Made by a program: the position numbers and the translations under genes. The notes beneath the pieces are model-generated. The model was not told where the DNA came from and did no database searches. It was given only the letters and a program-made list of their open reading frames with translations. Positions 50,343 to 59,003 of a DNA stretch of 64,000 bases are shown piece by piece. Within the stretch, counting starts at the first letter, position 1. The number at the start of each line of letters is the position of its first letter. The DNA is taken from assembly GCF_004522215.1 (NCBI RefSeq), contig NZ_SDLR01000008.1, positions 62,001 to 126,000 on the forward strand, in the 5' to 3' direction. The stretch is from Ammoniphilus sp. YIM 78166. Lineage in GTDB: Bacteria > Bacillota > Bacilli > Aneurinibacillales > RAOX-1.

Positions 50343-51443
50343 ATGAAAAAAATCTCTCGCAAAGCTTATGTTCCCGCTTTCGTTTCTCTTGCCTTATCCG
50401 TGAGTCTGGTGGCTTGTTCCAGCTCGAGCACGGCACCCGTTGCACCCGAGACCACAAATACGAATGCCGGCGTAACCACGCCAGCGGCTACGGCTCAGCC
50501 GGAAAGCATTGATAAAGCCAATACGGACCCGCTTAAGGTCACCTTGGCTGGTGGGTCTGTGGGTGGATTTTGGTCTGGGTTAGGCCAAGTCATTTCCAAA
50601 TCCTTTGCAGATACCTATCCAGGCTCAGCGGCCACCTATGAGCCAGGGAGCGGTGCGGGAAATATCAAGCTCATTGATGAACAGCAAGTTGAGATAGGTC
50701 TCGTACAAAACGTTGAAGTGGTGGCTGCTCAAAATGGATTGGCGCCGTTTGCGAAAAAGTACGATGAGATGATGGCCATTGGAACCATCTATAATAATGC
50801 TTACATGCAGATCTCGGTACGCAAAAACTTTGCGGATCAGTACGGGGTGAAGAGCCTAGCGGATATTGCGGCCAAAAAAGTGCCGGCCAGAATTGCGATT
50901 AATCAACAAGGAAATCTAAACTCCTTAGCAGCCCATTCCGCGTTGACTGCCAACGGCATCACGGAAAAGGATCTGAAAGATTGGGGCGGTTCATTGACCT
51001 GGGCTGGCAGTACCCAGCGGTGGGATGCCATGGGAAATCAACGGATGGATATTACCATTGACTTCGTGTTCGCACCAGATGCGAAGGTGCAGGAAAAAGC
51101 AGTTCATACTTCCTTGGAGCTTTGGTCCATCGACCAGAAGACAGCGGATGCCATGAAAACAGAGTGGGATTTGCCGGCTCAAACGATTCCAAAAGGCACC
51201 TATGAATTCCAACAGGAGGATGTCTTCACGGTTGGCATAAGCGGAATTATTCTCGTTAGCCAAAAAGTGAGTCCGACCGATCAGTACAAAATGGCGAAAG
51301 CGCTCGTGGAACAGCTTAGCATTATCCAAGCTCTTCATCCCGCGATGAAAGACATGACAGCTGAGCAAATAGCTAATACGGGATCCATTCCACTCGCTCC
51401 TGGCGCCAAGGAATTCTTCCAAGAGATCGGAGCGATCAAGTAA
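50343..51443 (+). CDS. TAXI family TRAP solute-binding lipoprotein
   Basis: A 366-residue lipoprotein: signal peptide with lipobox LVAC (Cys25), a Thr/Ala/Pro-rich linker, and a TAXI domain starting LKVTLAGGSVGGFWSGLGQV. It is more distant from the proteins at 7187 and 63045 than those are from each other, so its ligand probably differs. The ATG at 50343 follows GGAGGAG. The fused permease gene follows after 45 bases. Confidence 0.92.
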   Translation: MKKISRKAYVPAFVSLALSVSLVACSSSSTAPVAPETTNTNAGVTTPAATAQPESIDKANTDPLKVTLAGGSVGGFWSGLGQVISKSFADTYPGSAATYEPGSGAGNIKLIDEQQVEIGLVQNVEVVAAQNGLAPFAKKYDEMMAIGTIYNNAYMQISVRKNFADQYGVKSLADIAAKKVPARIAINQQGNLNSLAAHSALTANGITEKDLKDWGGSLTWAGSTQRWDAMGNQRMDITIDFVFAPDAKVQEKAVHTSLELWSIDQKTADAMKTEWDLPAQTIPKGTYEFQQEDVFTVGISGIILVSQKVSPTDQYKMAKALVEQLSIIQALHPAMKDMTAEQIANTGSIPLAPGAKEFFQEIGAIK

Positions 51444-51488
51444 TTCCTAACGCCCAAAAATAACGGTGAAGAAAGGTGGTACTGCATT

Positions 51489-53432
51489 TTGGTTTCACAA
51501 TCGACAGAACAAGAGCTGAATTGGTTCCAGGCGTTTTTCAAAGAGGGCAATCGCAGGCATTTAACGGGAACCTTTCGCACTCTCATTTTAACCTTAGCCG
51601 TCATTTTATGTATTTTCGAGATTTGGCTGGGTGCCATTGGAACCATGGATTTGTACCAATATACGACCATTTTTTATCCTTTGGTTCTCACGGCAGCCTT
51701 TCTTCAGTTCAGTTCAACGAGGCGGGTGAAGGGACATCAACCGACGTGGCTGGATATCCTGTTGGCCCTGATTTCCTTGGCTATTGGTGTGTATTTCTTG
51801 GTTAATATCGATACCTATTTAAAGCGCATTCCCTTATTTAATCCACTGACACCGACGGAAATGGCGGTGGGGATTGCTACGGTACTGTTAACCCTGGAAG
51901 CCACGCGCAGGACCTTAGGCTTTACCCTCACAAGCGTAGTCCTTGTGATCTTGGCTTATGTCTTTTGGGGGCATCATGTCCCAGGCGCCTATTCTCACCG
52001 GCCCATTGCTTGGAATCACTTTTTCGACGATATGGTATTTACCGTAAACGGGATCTTTGGAACGCCATTGGGGGTTGCTGCGACTTATGTGTTTTTGTTT
52101 GTCCTGTTCGGGGGAGTTTTTACAGCCGCAGGTGGCGGGGATTTCTTCTTTCGCTTAGCGGCCTGTATTTCTGGACGAAGTGTGGGCGGCCCTGCCAAAA
52201 TTACCGTGATCACTTCCGGCATGTTTGGGATGATTTCCGGCAGTCCGACGGCAGACGTGTTGACAACGGGATCGATTAATATTCCCACGATGAAAAAGAT
52301 GGGGTATTCACCGGTCTATGCAGGTGGTTTGGAAGCTGCCGCTTCCACAGGTGGAAGTATCTTGCCTCCTATCATGGGGTCTGCCGCCTTCCTTATGGCC
52401 GAATATGCTGGAATTGGCTATGGCCAAATCATCATTGCCGCAACGGTACCCGCTATTTTGTACTATTTGGGCATCATGCTCCAAGTGCATTTCCGCTCAA
52501 AAAAGCAGAATATGGGGACCTTAGAGGGCGAGGACATTCCAACGTTCGGGACGGTGATGAAAGAGGGATGGGTGTATCTTCTTCCGCTGGTGTTCCTCGT
52601 CGTGGGAATTATGAACGGATTACCCGCTTCTTATGTGGCGGTAATGGCAACGGGAATTGTATTCGTTTGCAGCTGGTTTACCCCGAAGTATCGGATCGGC
52701 TTGCGGTCGCTGATTCAAATCCTGGAGGAGATCATTCAACGGATCGTTCCGGTAACGATGGCCTGTGCCGCAGCGGGGATGCTCATTGACGGGATTATGC
52801 TGACGGGACTGGCGTCCAAGTTTGGATCCCTCATCTTCTCCGTTACATCGGGAAGTATGTTCCTAACGCTTGTGGCGACTGCCGTGCTATGCATTGTGTT
52901 CGGGATGGGAATGCCTGTGTCTTCAGCTTATATCTTAACCGCTGTTTTGGCTGCTCCGTTACTGATTAATATGAATGTTTCGGTTATGAGTGCGCATCTG
53001 TTCATTGTTTACTATTCTTGCTTGTCGGCGATTACGCCTCCTGTAGCGGTGGCGGCCTTTTCCGCAGCCAGCATTGCCAATGCGGACCCGGTCAAAATCG
53101 CTCTCAACGCTTGTAAACTGGCGATCGTGGCCTTTATCATCCCCTTCATCTTTGTCTATGATTCAGCCCTATTATTAGAAGGAAGTATCCTCAACATCGC
53201 GACAAGTATTGTCATGGCGGTTTTTGGAGTGTTTGCTTTGGCTGTCGCCGCCGAGGGTTGGTTTAAGTCGGAAATGAACATGCTGGAGCGCGCCGCACTC
53301 CTTGCGGGAGGAATCTTGATGATTATACCTGGTTTGATCACGGATCTTGCCGGTTTAATCATCACGCTCATTGTCGTCAGCTTGAATCAGTTCAAGGCGA
53401 AAAAAGAATCAGCTGAAGTGATTAAAGCGTAA
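51489..53432 (+). CDS. TRAP transporter fused permease (4TM-12TM)
   Basis: A 647-residue fused TRAP permease with TSGMFGMISGSPTADVLTTGSINIP and GMGMPVSSAYILTAVLAAP signatures. It begins at TTG with an AGGTGG site and pairs with the TAXI protein upstream. Gene order is binding protein then permease, the reverse of cluster 1. It transports an organic acid, probably the substrate of the Rieske enzyme at 48751. Confidence 0.9.
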   Translation: MVSQSTEQELNWFQAFFKEGNRRHLTGTFRTLILTLAVILCIFEIWLGAIGTMDLYQYTTIFYPLVLTAAFLQFSSTRRVKGHQPTWLDILLALISLAIGVYFLVNIDTYLKRIPLFNPLTPTEMAVGIATVLLTLEATRRTLGFTLTSVVLVILAYVFWGHHVPGAYSHRPIAWNHFFDDMVFTVNGIFGTPLGVAATYVFLFVLFGGVFTAAGGGDFFFRLAACISGRSVGGPAKITVITSGMFGMISGSPTADVLTTGSINIPTMKKMGYSPVYAGGLEAAASTGGSILPPIMGSAAFLMAEYAGIGYGQIIIAATVPAILYYLGIMLQVHFRSKKQNMGTLEGEDIPTFGTVMKEGWVYLLPLVFLVVGIMNGLPASYVAVMATGIVFVCSWFTPKYRIGLRSLIQILEEIIQRIVPVTMACAAAGMLIDGIMLTGLASKFGSLIFSVTSGSMFLTLVATAVLCIVFGMGMPVSSAYILTAVLAAPLLINMNVSVMSAHLFIVYYSCLSAITPPVAVAAFSAASIANADPVKIALNACKLAIVAFIIPFIFVYDSALLLEGSILNIATSIVMAVFGVFALAVAAEGWFKSEMNMLERAALLAGGILMIIPGLITDLAGLIITLIVVSLNQFKAKKESAEVIKA

Positions 53433-53460
53433 AAGCGGGGGAATATGGAGGATTAAGGAT

Positions 53461-54135
53461 ATGAGAACATTTGAAGATCACTGCTGGAAGGATATGGTGA
53501 CTCCAGATATATTAGAGATTTATAAACACTATGAGCGGGAAACTTTTATTGGGAAACGGCCCGCCGTATTGTTGATTGATCTGTATAACTTGGTGTATGA
53601 AGGAGGGGGTCGTCCGGTCACGGAGGTAGTGAAGGACTATCCGAGTTCATGTGGCATTCATGCTTGGCAAGCGGTTGAACCGACCCAGCAATTGATCGCT
53701 TTGGCCCGAACGAAGGGGATTCCTTTAATCTACTCAACGCAAGGCACAAACCAAATTCAGGCGACCTATCGCCAGAAAAATGTCATTTTTGATCATTCCT
53801 ACGAGATTAAAGAAGAGTTTTCTCCACAAAAAGAGGATGTGATTCTATACAAAGAAAGAGCTAGCTGTTTCTTTGGAACTCCTTTGATCGCTTATTTAAC
53901 CCAAATGGGGATTGACTCCCTCATTATCTGCGGGGAAAGTACAAGCGGTTGTGTCCGGGCTACAACGGTGGATGCCTATTCCTATGGGTTCCATGCTGTC
54001 GTGGTAGAAGAGTGCACGTTTGATCGCAGCTGGCTTTCTCATCAAGTAAGCTTATTTGATCTTCATCATAAATACGCCGATGTCATGCATCTAGACGAAG
54101 TGAAAGAACATCTATCCCACCGGCCGAACCTGTGA
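53461..54135 (+). CDS. isochorismatase-family cysteine hydrolase
   Basis: A 224-residue hydrolase of the isochorismatase/nicotinamidase superfamily with the complete Asp40 (LLIDLYN), Lys131 (LYKERASCFFGT) and Cys164 (GESTSGCVRATTV) triad. Members cleave amides such as nicotinamide, maleamate or N-carbamoylsarcosine. It is the last gene of the operon beginning at 48001, so it may release an aromatic acid from an amide or act on a late intermediate. A related but catalytically altered domain is fused to an HTH at 60574. Confidence 0.87.
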   Translation: MRTFEDHCWKDMVTPDILEIYKHYERETFIGKRPAVLLIDLYNLVYEGGGRPVTEVVKDYPSSCGIHAWQAVEPTQQLIALARTKGIPLIYSTQGTNQIQATYRQKNVIFDHSYEIKEEFSPQKEDVILYKERASCFFGTPLIAYLTQMGIDSLIICGESTSGCVRATTVDAYSYGFHAVVVEECTFDRSWLSHQVSLFDLHHKYADVMHLDEVKEHLSHRPNL

Positions 54136-54205
54136 CAGGGCTATGAAAATCTTGCGGACGTGTTAAAATAATAGGTAAACAGAGGGGAAGGATAGGGGGC
54201 TAGTA

Positions 54206-55000
54206 ATGAAAGAATCAGGACAGACTGTGCAGTCCGTGGAAAGAGCGATGCGGATTATGGAGTGCTTTACATTAGAAAAGCCCCAGCAGACACTCGGGGA
54301 GCTTGCAGCTCAGACGAATCTCTCCAAGAGTACGGTTTACCGCTTATTAAGCACGTTAGAAGGGATCGGTTATATCAAGCAGGATGATCTCACCCAAAAA
54401 TATAGTCTAGGGTTTAAGGTGTTTTTTTTGGGCTCCGTCGTTACGGGAAACCTCTCTTTACGGGAAACCGCTTTGCCTTTTATGAGAAAGCTCGGCGAGG
54501 AAATATCTGAAACCGTGGACCTTAATATTATTGAAGGAGGCCAACGCGTCTGTATAGAGATGGTGGAAAGCTCGGAGCAGATCCGCAATATTGTTAAGGT
54601 CGGGCAGCGTAATGCTCTATGGGTAGGGGCCTCCGGTCGGGTTTTGCTAGCGAATCTGGAAGCGGCAGAACGCCAAAACATCTTGCAAGAAGCGGTCAGA
54701 CAGAACCAGTTAGATATGGATCAGAGTGTCTTGGAAGAAAAGCTGGATCTCATTCGAACGAAAGGCTATGCGATCTCGATCGATGAGCGGGTGAAAGGGT
54801 CCTTTGCTATCGCATCGCCCATTTTTACCCATGAGGGGAAGTTAGCAGGTGGAGTTACAGCTGCAGGTCCCATCCATCGCTTGTCTGGTGACCAAACCCC
54901 ATTCGTTATTCAACAGGTTATGCATACCGCATACCAAATATCGCAAGCCATGGGAGATATCCAGGCGAAAAATCGATATCCTTCCATGATTACCGCATAG
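54206..55000 (+). CDS. IclR family transcriptional regulator of cluster 3
   Basis: A 264-residue IclR protein: HTH with AQTNLSKSTVYRLLSTLEGIGYI, effector domain with LWVGASGRVLLANL and ASPIFTHEG. It lies between the two cluster 3 transcription units (48001-54135 and 55198-58710), whose promoters share the same operator, so it is the likely regulator of both. Its effector pocket lacks the HCxSxGK stretch of the other IclR proteins, suggesting a different ligand. A GGAAGGATAGGGGG region precedes the ATG. Confidence 0.9.
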   Translation: MKESGQTVQSVERAMRIMECFTLEKPQQTLGELAAQTNLSKSTVYRLLSTLEGIGYIKQDDLTQKYSLGFKVFFLGSVVTGNLSLRETALPFMRKLGEEISETVDLNIIEGGQRVCIEMVESSEQIRNIVKVGQRNALWVGASGRVLLANLEAAERQNILQEAVRQNQLDMDQSVLEEKLDLIRTKGYAISIDERVKGSFAIASPIFTHEGKLAGGVTAAGPIHRLSGDQTPFVIQQVMHTAYQISQAMGDIQAKNRYPSMITA

Positions 55001-55018
55001 GATTACTATAACCGTGAC

Positions 55019-55050
55019 AACGCACTGGCTACATTGGCTGGTGCGTTTTT
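55019..55050 (+). terminator. terminator after IclR gene
   Basis: AACGCAC and GTGCGTT arms surround an internal loop containing TGGCT/GGCTG, followed by TTTTT, just after the IclR stop. Confidence 0.8.
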
Positions 55051-55077
55051 GTTAGGTTATTAATGATCATCGTAATA

Positions 55078-55106
55078 TTGAAAATAATCAAACGAAATGC
55101 TATAAT
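55078..55106 (+). promoter_or_regulatory. sigma-A promoter of Pht4-MFS-Pht5 operon
   Basis: TTGAAA at 55078-55083, a 17-base spacer, and TATAAT at 55101-55106. Confidence 0.75.
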
Positions 55107-55124
55107 AATTTTAAAGATCCACTA

Positions 55125-55152
55125 TGTGGAATGCATTTCGCAATACGGAATG
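55125..55152. promoter_or_regulatory. shared IclR-type operator, cluster 3 copy B
   Basis: ATGCATTTCGCAATACGGAA plus TG (55131-55152) matches the copy at 47925. It is preceded by an extra TGTGGAATG (55125-55133), so a second dyad TGTGGAATGCATTTCGCA overlaps it, giving a compound site. Confidence 0.65.
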
Positions 55153-55197
55153 TGTATATCTATCATTTAAAAACTGTGAAGTTCAAGGAGTGAGAAG

Positions 55198-56415
55198 ATG
55201 GCAAACTACCTAAGTAGAGAGAATCCGCTCAGGATGGGAATTTTAGGTTTGGGTATTGCGGGCAGTTCGCTTCTCCCGGCGATGACCAAGCATCCCTATA
55301 TCAGAGTGGCCGCGGCAGGCGGGAGAAACAAGGAACCGCTTGAGAAATTTGCTTCTGATTATGGAGCCGAATATCACTTGAGCGTAGAAGGATTATGCCG
55401 AAGCGATCAAGTCGATGCCATTTACATAGCAACTCCGACGGAGTATCATGTGGAACATGTCAAGATGGCCGCACAGTATAAGAAACATGTCATTGTTGAA
55501 AAGCCGTTGGCGGTCACGATGGAAGAAGCGGATGAATTGATCAAGATAGCGGAACAGTCTGGCATACATATGATGGTGGGGCATTCCTTTAGCTTCGAAC
55601 CGCCTATACGGAAAATAAGAGAGATTATTGAAGAAGGATCGTTAGGTAAAGTGAGGATGATTCATAATTGGTATTTTAATGACTGGATGTATCGACTGCG
55701 GACCCCGGAAGAATTAGATACATCCTTAGGCGGTGGAGTCACCTACCGTCAAGGATCCCATCAGTTTGATATCATTCGTTATCTTGGTGGGGGGATGCTT
55801 CGAAGTGTTCGCGCCATGACAGGGCAATGGGATGAGACGCGTCCAACTGAAGGGGCGCATGCGGCTTTCCTGGAATTTGAGGATGGGACCGCAGCAACGG
55901 CGGTTTATAATGGGTATGATCGCTTTCATACGACCGAGCTGACATTTGGAATCGGCGAGGGGGGGCCATCAGTGAAGCCAGAAGGGTATGCCAGCTCTCG
56001 GAAAAACATCCGGAAGATGAGCGATCCCACTACGGAAAAAGCATTGAAGCGTAAAAAAGGATATGGCGGTAATCTAGCTAAAAATTATCAGAATGTTGCG
56101 CATCATCAGCCGTTTTTCGGTTTGACGGTAGTCAGCTGTGAACGGGGGGATATACGCCAGTCACCGAACGGTTTGTTTGTTTATGGGGAGGATGAGAAGG
56201 TGGAGCTGGAGCTGCAGCCAGAAACTGGACGTGACGTCATGATGGCTGAATTCTACGATGCCATTGTCCAAGATCGCCCTCCTTTGCATGACGGCAGATG
56301 GGGAAGAGCGAATTTGGAAGTATGCAACGCCGTTTTGCAATCTGCTAAAGAACGAAAAGAAATATTTCTATCTCAGCAAGTAGCCGTTTCAATAAACAAG
56401 TTAGGTGTAGGCTGA
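55198..56415 (+). CDS. Gfo/Idh/MocA oxidoreductase, Pht4-like dihydrodiol dehydrogenase
   Basis: A 405-residue dehydrogenase with Rossmann motif GILGLGIAGSSLLPAM and EKPLAVTMEEAD. It is highly similar along its length to the protein at 10649. Pht4/OphB enzymes of this family oxidise the phthalate cis-4,5-dihydrodiol to 4,5-dihydroxyphthalate with NAD. Two genes downstream is a Pht5-like decarboxylase, the next step, which makes this the more firmly assigned of the two copies. The ATG follows AAGGAGTGAG. Confidence 0.9.
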   Translation: MANYLSRENPLRMGILGLGIAGSSLLPAMTKHPYIRVAAAGGRNKEPLEKFASDYGAEYHLSVEGLCRSDQVDAIYIATPTEYHVEHVKMAAQYKKHVIVEKPLAVTMEEADELIKIAEQSGIHMMVGHSFSFEPPIRKIREIIEEGSLGKVRMIHNWYFNDWMYRLRTPEELDTSLGGGVTYRQGSHQFDIIRYLGGGMLRSVRAMTGQWDETRPTEGAHAAFLEFEDGTAATAVYNGYDRFHTTELTFGIGEGGPSVKPEGYASSRKNIRKMSDPTTEKALKRKKGYGGNLAKNYQNVAHHQPFFGLTVVSCERGDIRQSPNGLFVYGEDEKVELELQPETGRDVMMAEFYDAIVQDRPPLHDGRWGRANLEVCNAVLQSAKERKEIFLSQQVAVSINKLGVG

Positions 56416-56456
56416 TCGGGTTCAATTCTCCCGAACGGGAAAAGAGGAGCTTCACC

Positions 56457-57677
56457 TTGAAACTCTATAGTTTTTTACTCATCATCACTTTATGCTGCGT
56501 GGCATTACAGGGTACGCGGCCGATTGTATCCTTATTTGCCGATTCACAGGGGGCATCGTTGACAACCGTTGGAATGTTGGTCTCCGCGTACGCTTTTTTT
56601 CCCATGCTGATGGCCGTGAAGGTCGGCAAATGGTTGGATCGTTATGGGGCGCGTCGTATCTGCTTGCTGGGCAGCACGGGGATGCTGGTGGCGATCTTCA
56701 TTCCTATCCTTTTCCCTTCGCTGGTTTCGCTGTTTATCTCTCAATTCTTGATGGGAGGATGTCAAGTTTGCGTGTTGGTATCTTTGCAGAAAACCGTCGG
56801 CAATCTGCCAGGGAATCGAGATAAGCTGATTGCGATGTTTAGCCTTACTGGTTCCATCGGCGAATTTATAGGACCGATCCTGACAGGATTTAGCTATGAG
56901 CATTTTGGCTTTCGGGTATCTTTTTCCGTTTCAGCTGCTTTAATCGGAATCGCCCTATTGATTGGCCTAAGGATACCCGCAGCATCTTGGAAGAGTAGTA
57001 CGGCAGCAGAAAAGATTCCCATGGGTAAGATGTCTTCTTCGTGGACGATGCTGAAAGATCCCAACTTGCGTAAAGCTCTCATAATTAGTGGATTAGTGCT
57101 CTATTCCAAGGATTTATTTGTTGCTTATTTTCCGATCTTCGGTACAAGCGCAGGGATGTCAGCAGGGGATGTTGGGATTACGCTGTCCCTTATGGCTTCA
57201 ATGGCGATTCTGGTTCGGCTATTTCAATTTCAATTGGTTCAAGCTTTTGGTCGAGGGAAGGTCTTAACCACCACGCTGGTCATCAGCGGCCTCGCATTTT
57301 TATGTATTCCGTTGACAACCCTGCCGGTCGTGTTCGGGCTTCTCGCTCTGTTTCTTGGAGCGGGATTAGGGCTGGGACAGCCGTTAAGCCTCGTATACGC
57401 GTTGAACGTAAGTCCACCGGAGAGGCAAGGGGAAGTTTTGGGCATGCGCTTGACCTTTAATCGGGCTTCTCAATTTATTTCGCCTTTCCTTTTTGGAGCC
57501 GTCGGCCGAATAGCAGGAGTTTCATCGATCTTTCTTTTCAGCGGCGTGGTGATCCTGCTAGGAGCCTACTTTACTCGGATGCACAGCAGCAGAAAGGAGC
57601 AACCTTTATCCGAAAAGGACAAGGATCCTGTTCGGGTGGAGGATCTAGCCGCTGGAACTCAAGAAAAGTCCATTTGA
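56457..57677 (+). CDS. MFS transporter, Pht1-like position
   Basis: A 406-residue twelve-helix MFS carrier; the A-motif is GKWLDRYGARR near residue 61, and a GAGLGLGQPLS stretch lies near residue 303. It starts at TTG after GAGGAG. Lying between the Pht4-like and Pht5-like genes, it matches the place of a phthalate permease in pht/oph clusters. Together with the TRAP-TAXI system it gives two uptake routes. It is paralogous to the protein at 68. Confidence 0.85.
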   Translation: MKLYSFLLIITLCCVALQGTRPIVSLFADSQGASLTTVGMLVSAYAFFPMLMAVKVGKWLDRYGARRICLLGSTGMLVAIFIPILFPSLVSLFISQFLMGGCQVCVLVSLQKTVGNLPGNRDKLIAMFSLTGSIGEFIGPILTGFSYEHFGFRVSFSVSAALIGIALLIGLRIPAASWKSSTAAEKIPMGKMSSSWTMLKDPNLRKALIISGLVLYSKDLFVAYFPIFGTSAGMSAGDVGITLSLMASMAILVRLFQFQLVQAFGRGKVLTTTLVISGLAFLCIPLTTLPVVFGLLALFLGAGLGLGQPLSLVYALNVSPPERQGEVLGMRLTFNRASQFISPFLFGAVGRIAGVSSIFLFSGVVILLGAYFTRMHSSRKEQPLSEKDKDPVRVEDLAAGTQEKSI

Positions 57678-57717
57678 AACGGTAAGCAATTAAAACTAGA
57701 AGGGTGGAACAGAACAA

Positions 57718-58710
57718 ATGTCAAAATTAAATTTAAGCTTTGCATGCTGGGATTATGATCGGATCCGCGCATTGACTGACGGAACGGTTCAGGTAAAAGG
57801 TATCGATCTGAATTGGTTGAATATGCCGGTGGAAGAGACATTCTGGAGAATGATGCGCCATCAGGAGTTTGATATTTCCGAATTGTCCCTGTCTTCATAC
57901 TTGATTGCCAAGGACCGAGGTTATCCTAATTTTACAGCCATTCCGGTATTTATGTCGCGTTTCTTCCGCCATTCCGGCATTTATATCAATAAGCATTCGG
58001 GTATTAAGGAACCGGCAGATTTGCGCGGCAAGCGGATCGGGATTCCGGAATACCAATTGACGGCTTGTCTTTGGATTCGCGGAATTTTGCATCATGATTA
58101 CGGAGTTCATCCAGCGGACATGAATTGGTATACAGGAGGACAGGAAACGCCGGGAAGAATCGAAAAAGTAAAATTGGAGTTGCCGCCAGAGATCAACATT
58201 CGTCCAATCAACGAAGAACAAACCCTGAACCAAATGCTTGAATCCGGGGAAATTGATGCTTTGATCGCCCCGCGCGCACCCTCTTGCTTCTTGAAAGGAT
58301 CGCCTAACGTACAGCGTTTGTTTCCTGATTATATGTCTGTTGAAAAGGATTACTACCAAAGAACGGGCATTTTCCCGATCATGCATGTGGTGGCGATCAA
58401 GGACGAAATCTTGGAAAAACACCCGTGGGTAGCGGCCAATCTATACCAGGCTTTCGTAGAAGCCAAACAAAAGGTGTATGAAGGGTTCAAGCAAACCGCT
58501 GCATTGAAGGTTACCTTGCCTTGGTTCATATCCGAATGGGAGAACACCCGGGAGCTGATGGGAGAGGATTTCTGGCCGTACGGCTTAGAGAAAAACCGAA
58601 AGACACTAGAAGCGGCCGTGACCTATTCCTATGAGCAAGGAATGATTAAAAACCAATTGAAAATCGAAGATCTGTTTGCAAAATCTACGCTGGAAGAATA
58701 TACGCTGTAA
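57718..58710 (+). CDS. 4,5-dihydroxyphthalate decarboxylase-like (Pht5/OphC family)
   Basis: A 330-residue protein, the length of Pht5 (about 330). The fold is that of a type 2 periplasmic-binding protein (NMT1-like), but there is no signal peptide, and the start LSFACWDYDRIRALTDGTVQ and the later TGIFPIMHVVAIK match the 4,5-dihydroxyphthalate decarboxylase family. It would convert 4,5-dihydroxyphthalate to protocatechuate in the cytoplasm, feeding the pra pathway at 23-32 kb. Preceding Pht4-like and carrier genes support this. Because the fold is shared with binding proteins, automated annotation may mislabel it. Confidence 0.87.
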   Translation: MSKLNLSFACWDYDRIRALTDGTVQVKGIDLNWLNMPVEETFWRMMRHQEFDISELSLSSYLIAKDRGYPNFTAIPVFMSRFFRHSGIYINKHSGIKEPADLRGKRIGIPEYQLTACLWIRGILHHDYGVHPADMNWYTGGQETPGRIEKVKLELPPEINIRPINEEQTLNQMLESGEIDALIAPRAPSCFLKGSPNVQRLFPDYMSVEKDYYQRTGIFPIMHVVAIKDEILEKHPWVAANLYQAFVEAKQKVYEGFKQTAALKVTLPWFISEWENTRELMGEDFWPYGLEKNRKTLEAAVTYSYEQGMIKNQLKIEDLFAKSTLEEYTL

Positions 58711-58771
58711 GGTAACGCAGGATATCCTATGCCGATCCACTGCTCTCATGCAAATAAATAACATATAAAGT

Positions 58772-58800
58772 CAAAAAGCTGCCATTGAGGTAGCTTTTTG
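58772..58800 (+). terminator. terminator of Pht4-MFS-Pht5 operon
   Basis: CAAAAAGCTGCC pairs with GGTAGCTTTTTG (one G-U pair) around ATTGA, ending in T's. Confidence 0.85.
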
Positions 58801-58897
58801 CGCTTTAAATATCTCTTGGCCACAAAGGGGATCGAACATGTTATAAGCCCATATTGCTTTTTTAGATTTTGTTTTATGAAAAAATTTAGAAAATTAA

Positions 58898-58926
58898 TTG
58901 ACAAAAAGTTAACTAAATTATATATT
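58898..58926 (+). promoter_or_regulatory. sigma-A promoter of aldehyde dehydrogenase gene
   Basis: TTGACA at 58898-58903, a 17-base spacer, and TATATT at 58921-58926, about 78 bases before the start codon. Confidence 0.78.
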
Positions 58927-59003
58927 TAAACCATACATAAACAAAAATAAGTAAGTTTAGATAAGTTCTAATGAGAAATTAATCAAGAGGAGGGATAAGA
59001 GTG

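Noticed and set aside
57718..58710. Pht5-like protein as a secreted ABC substrate-binding protein
   Set aside because: The fold is binding-protein-like, but there is no signal peptide or lipobox and no permease; sequence and neighbours fit the dihydroxyphthalate decarboxylase family.
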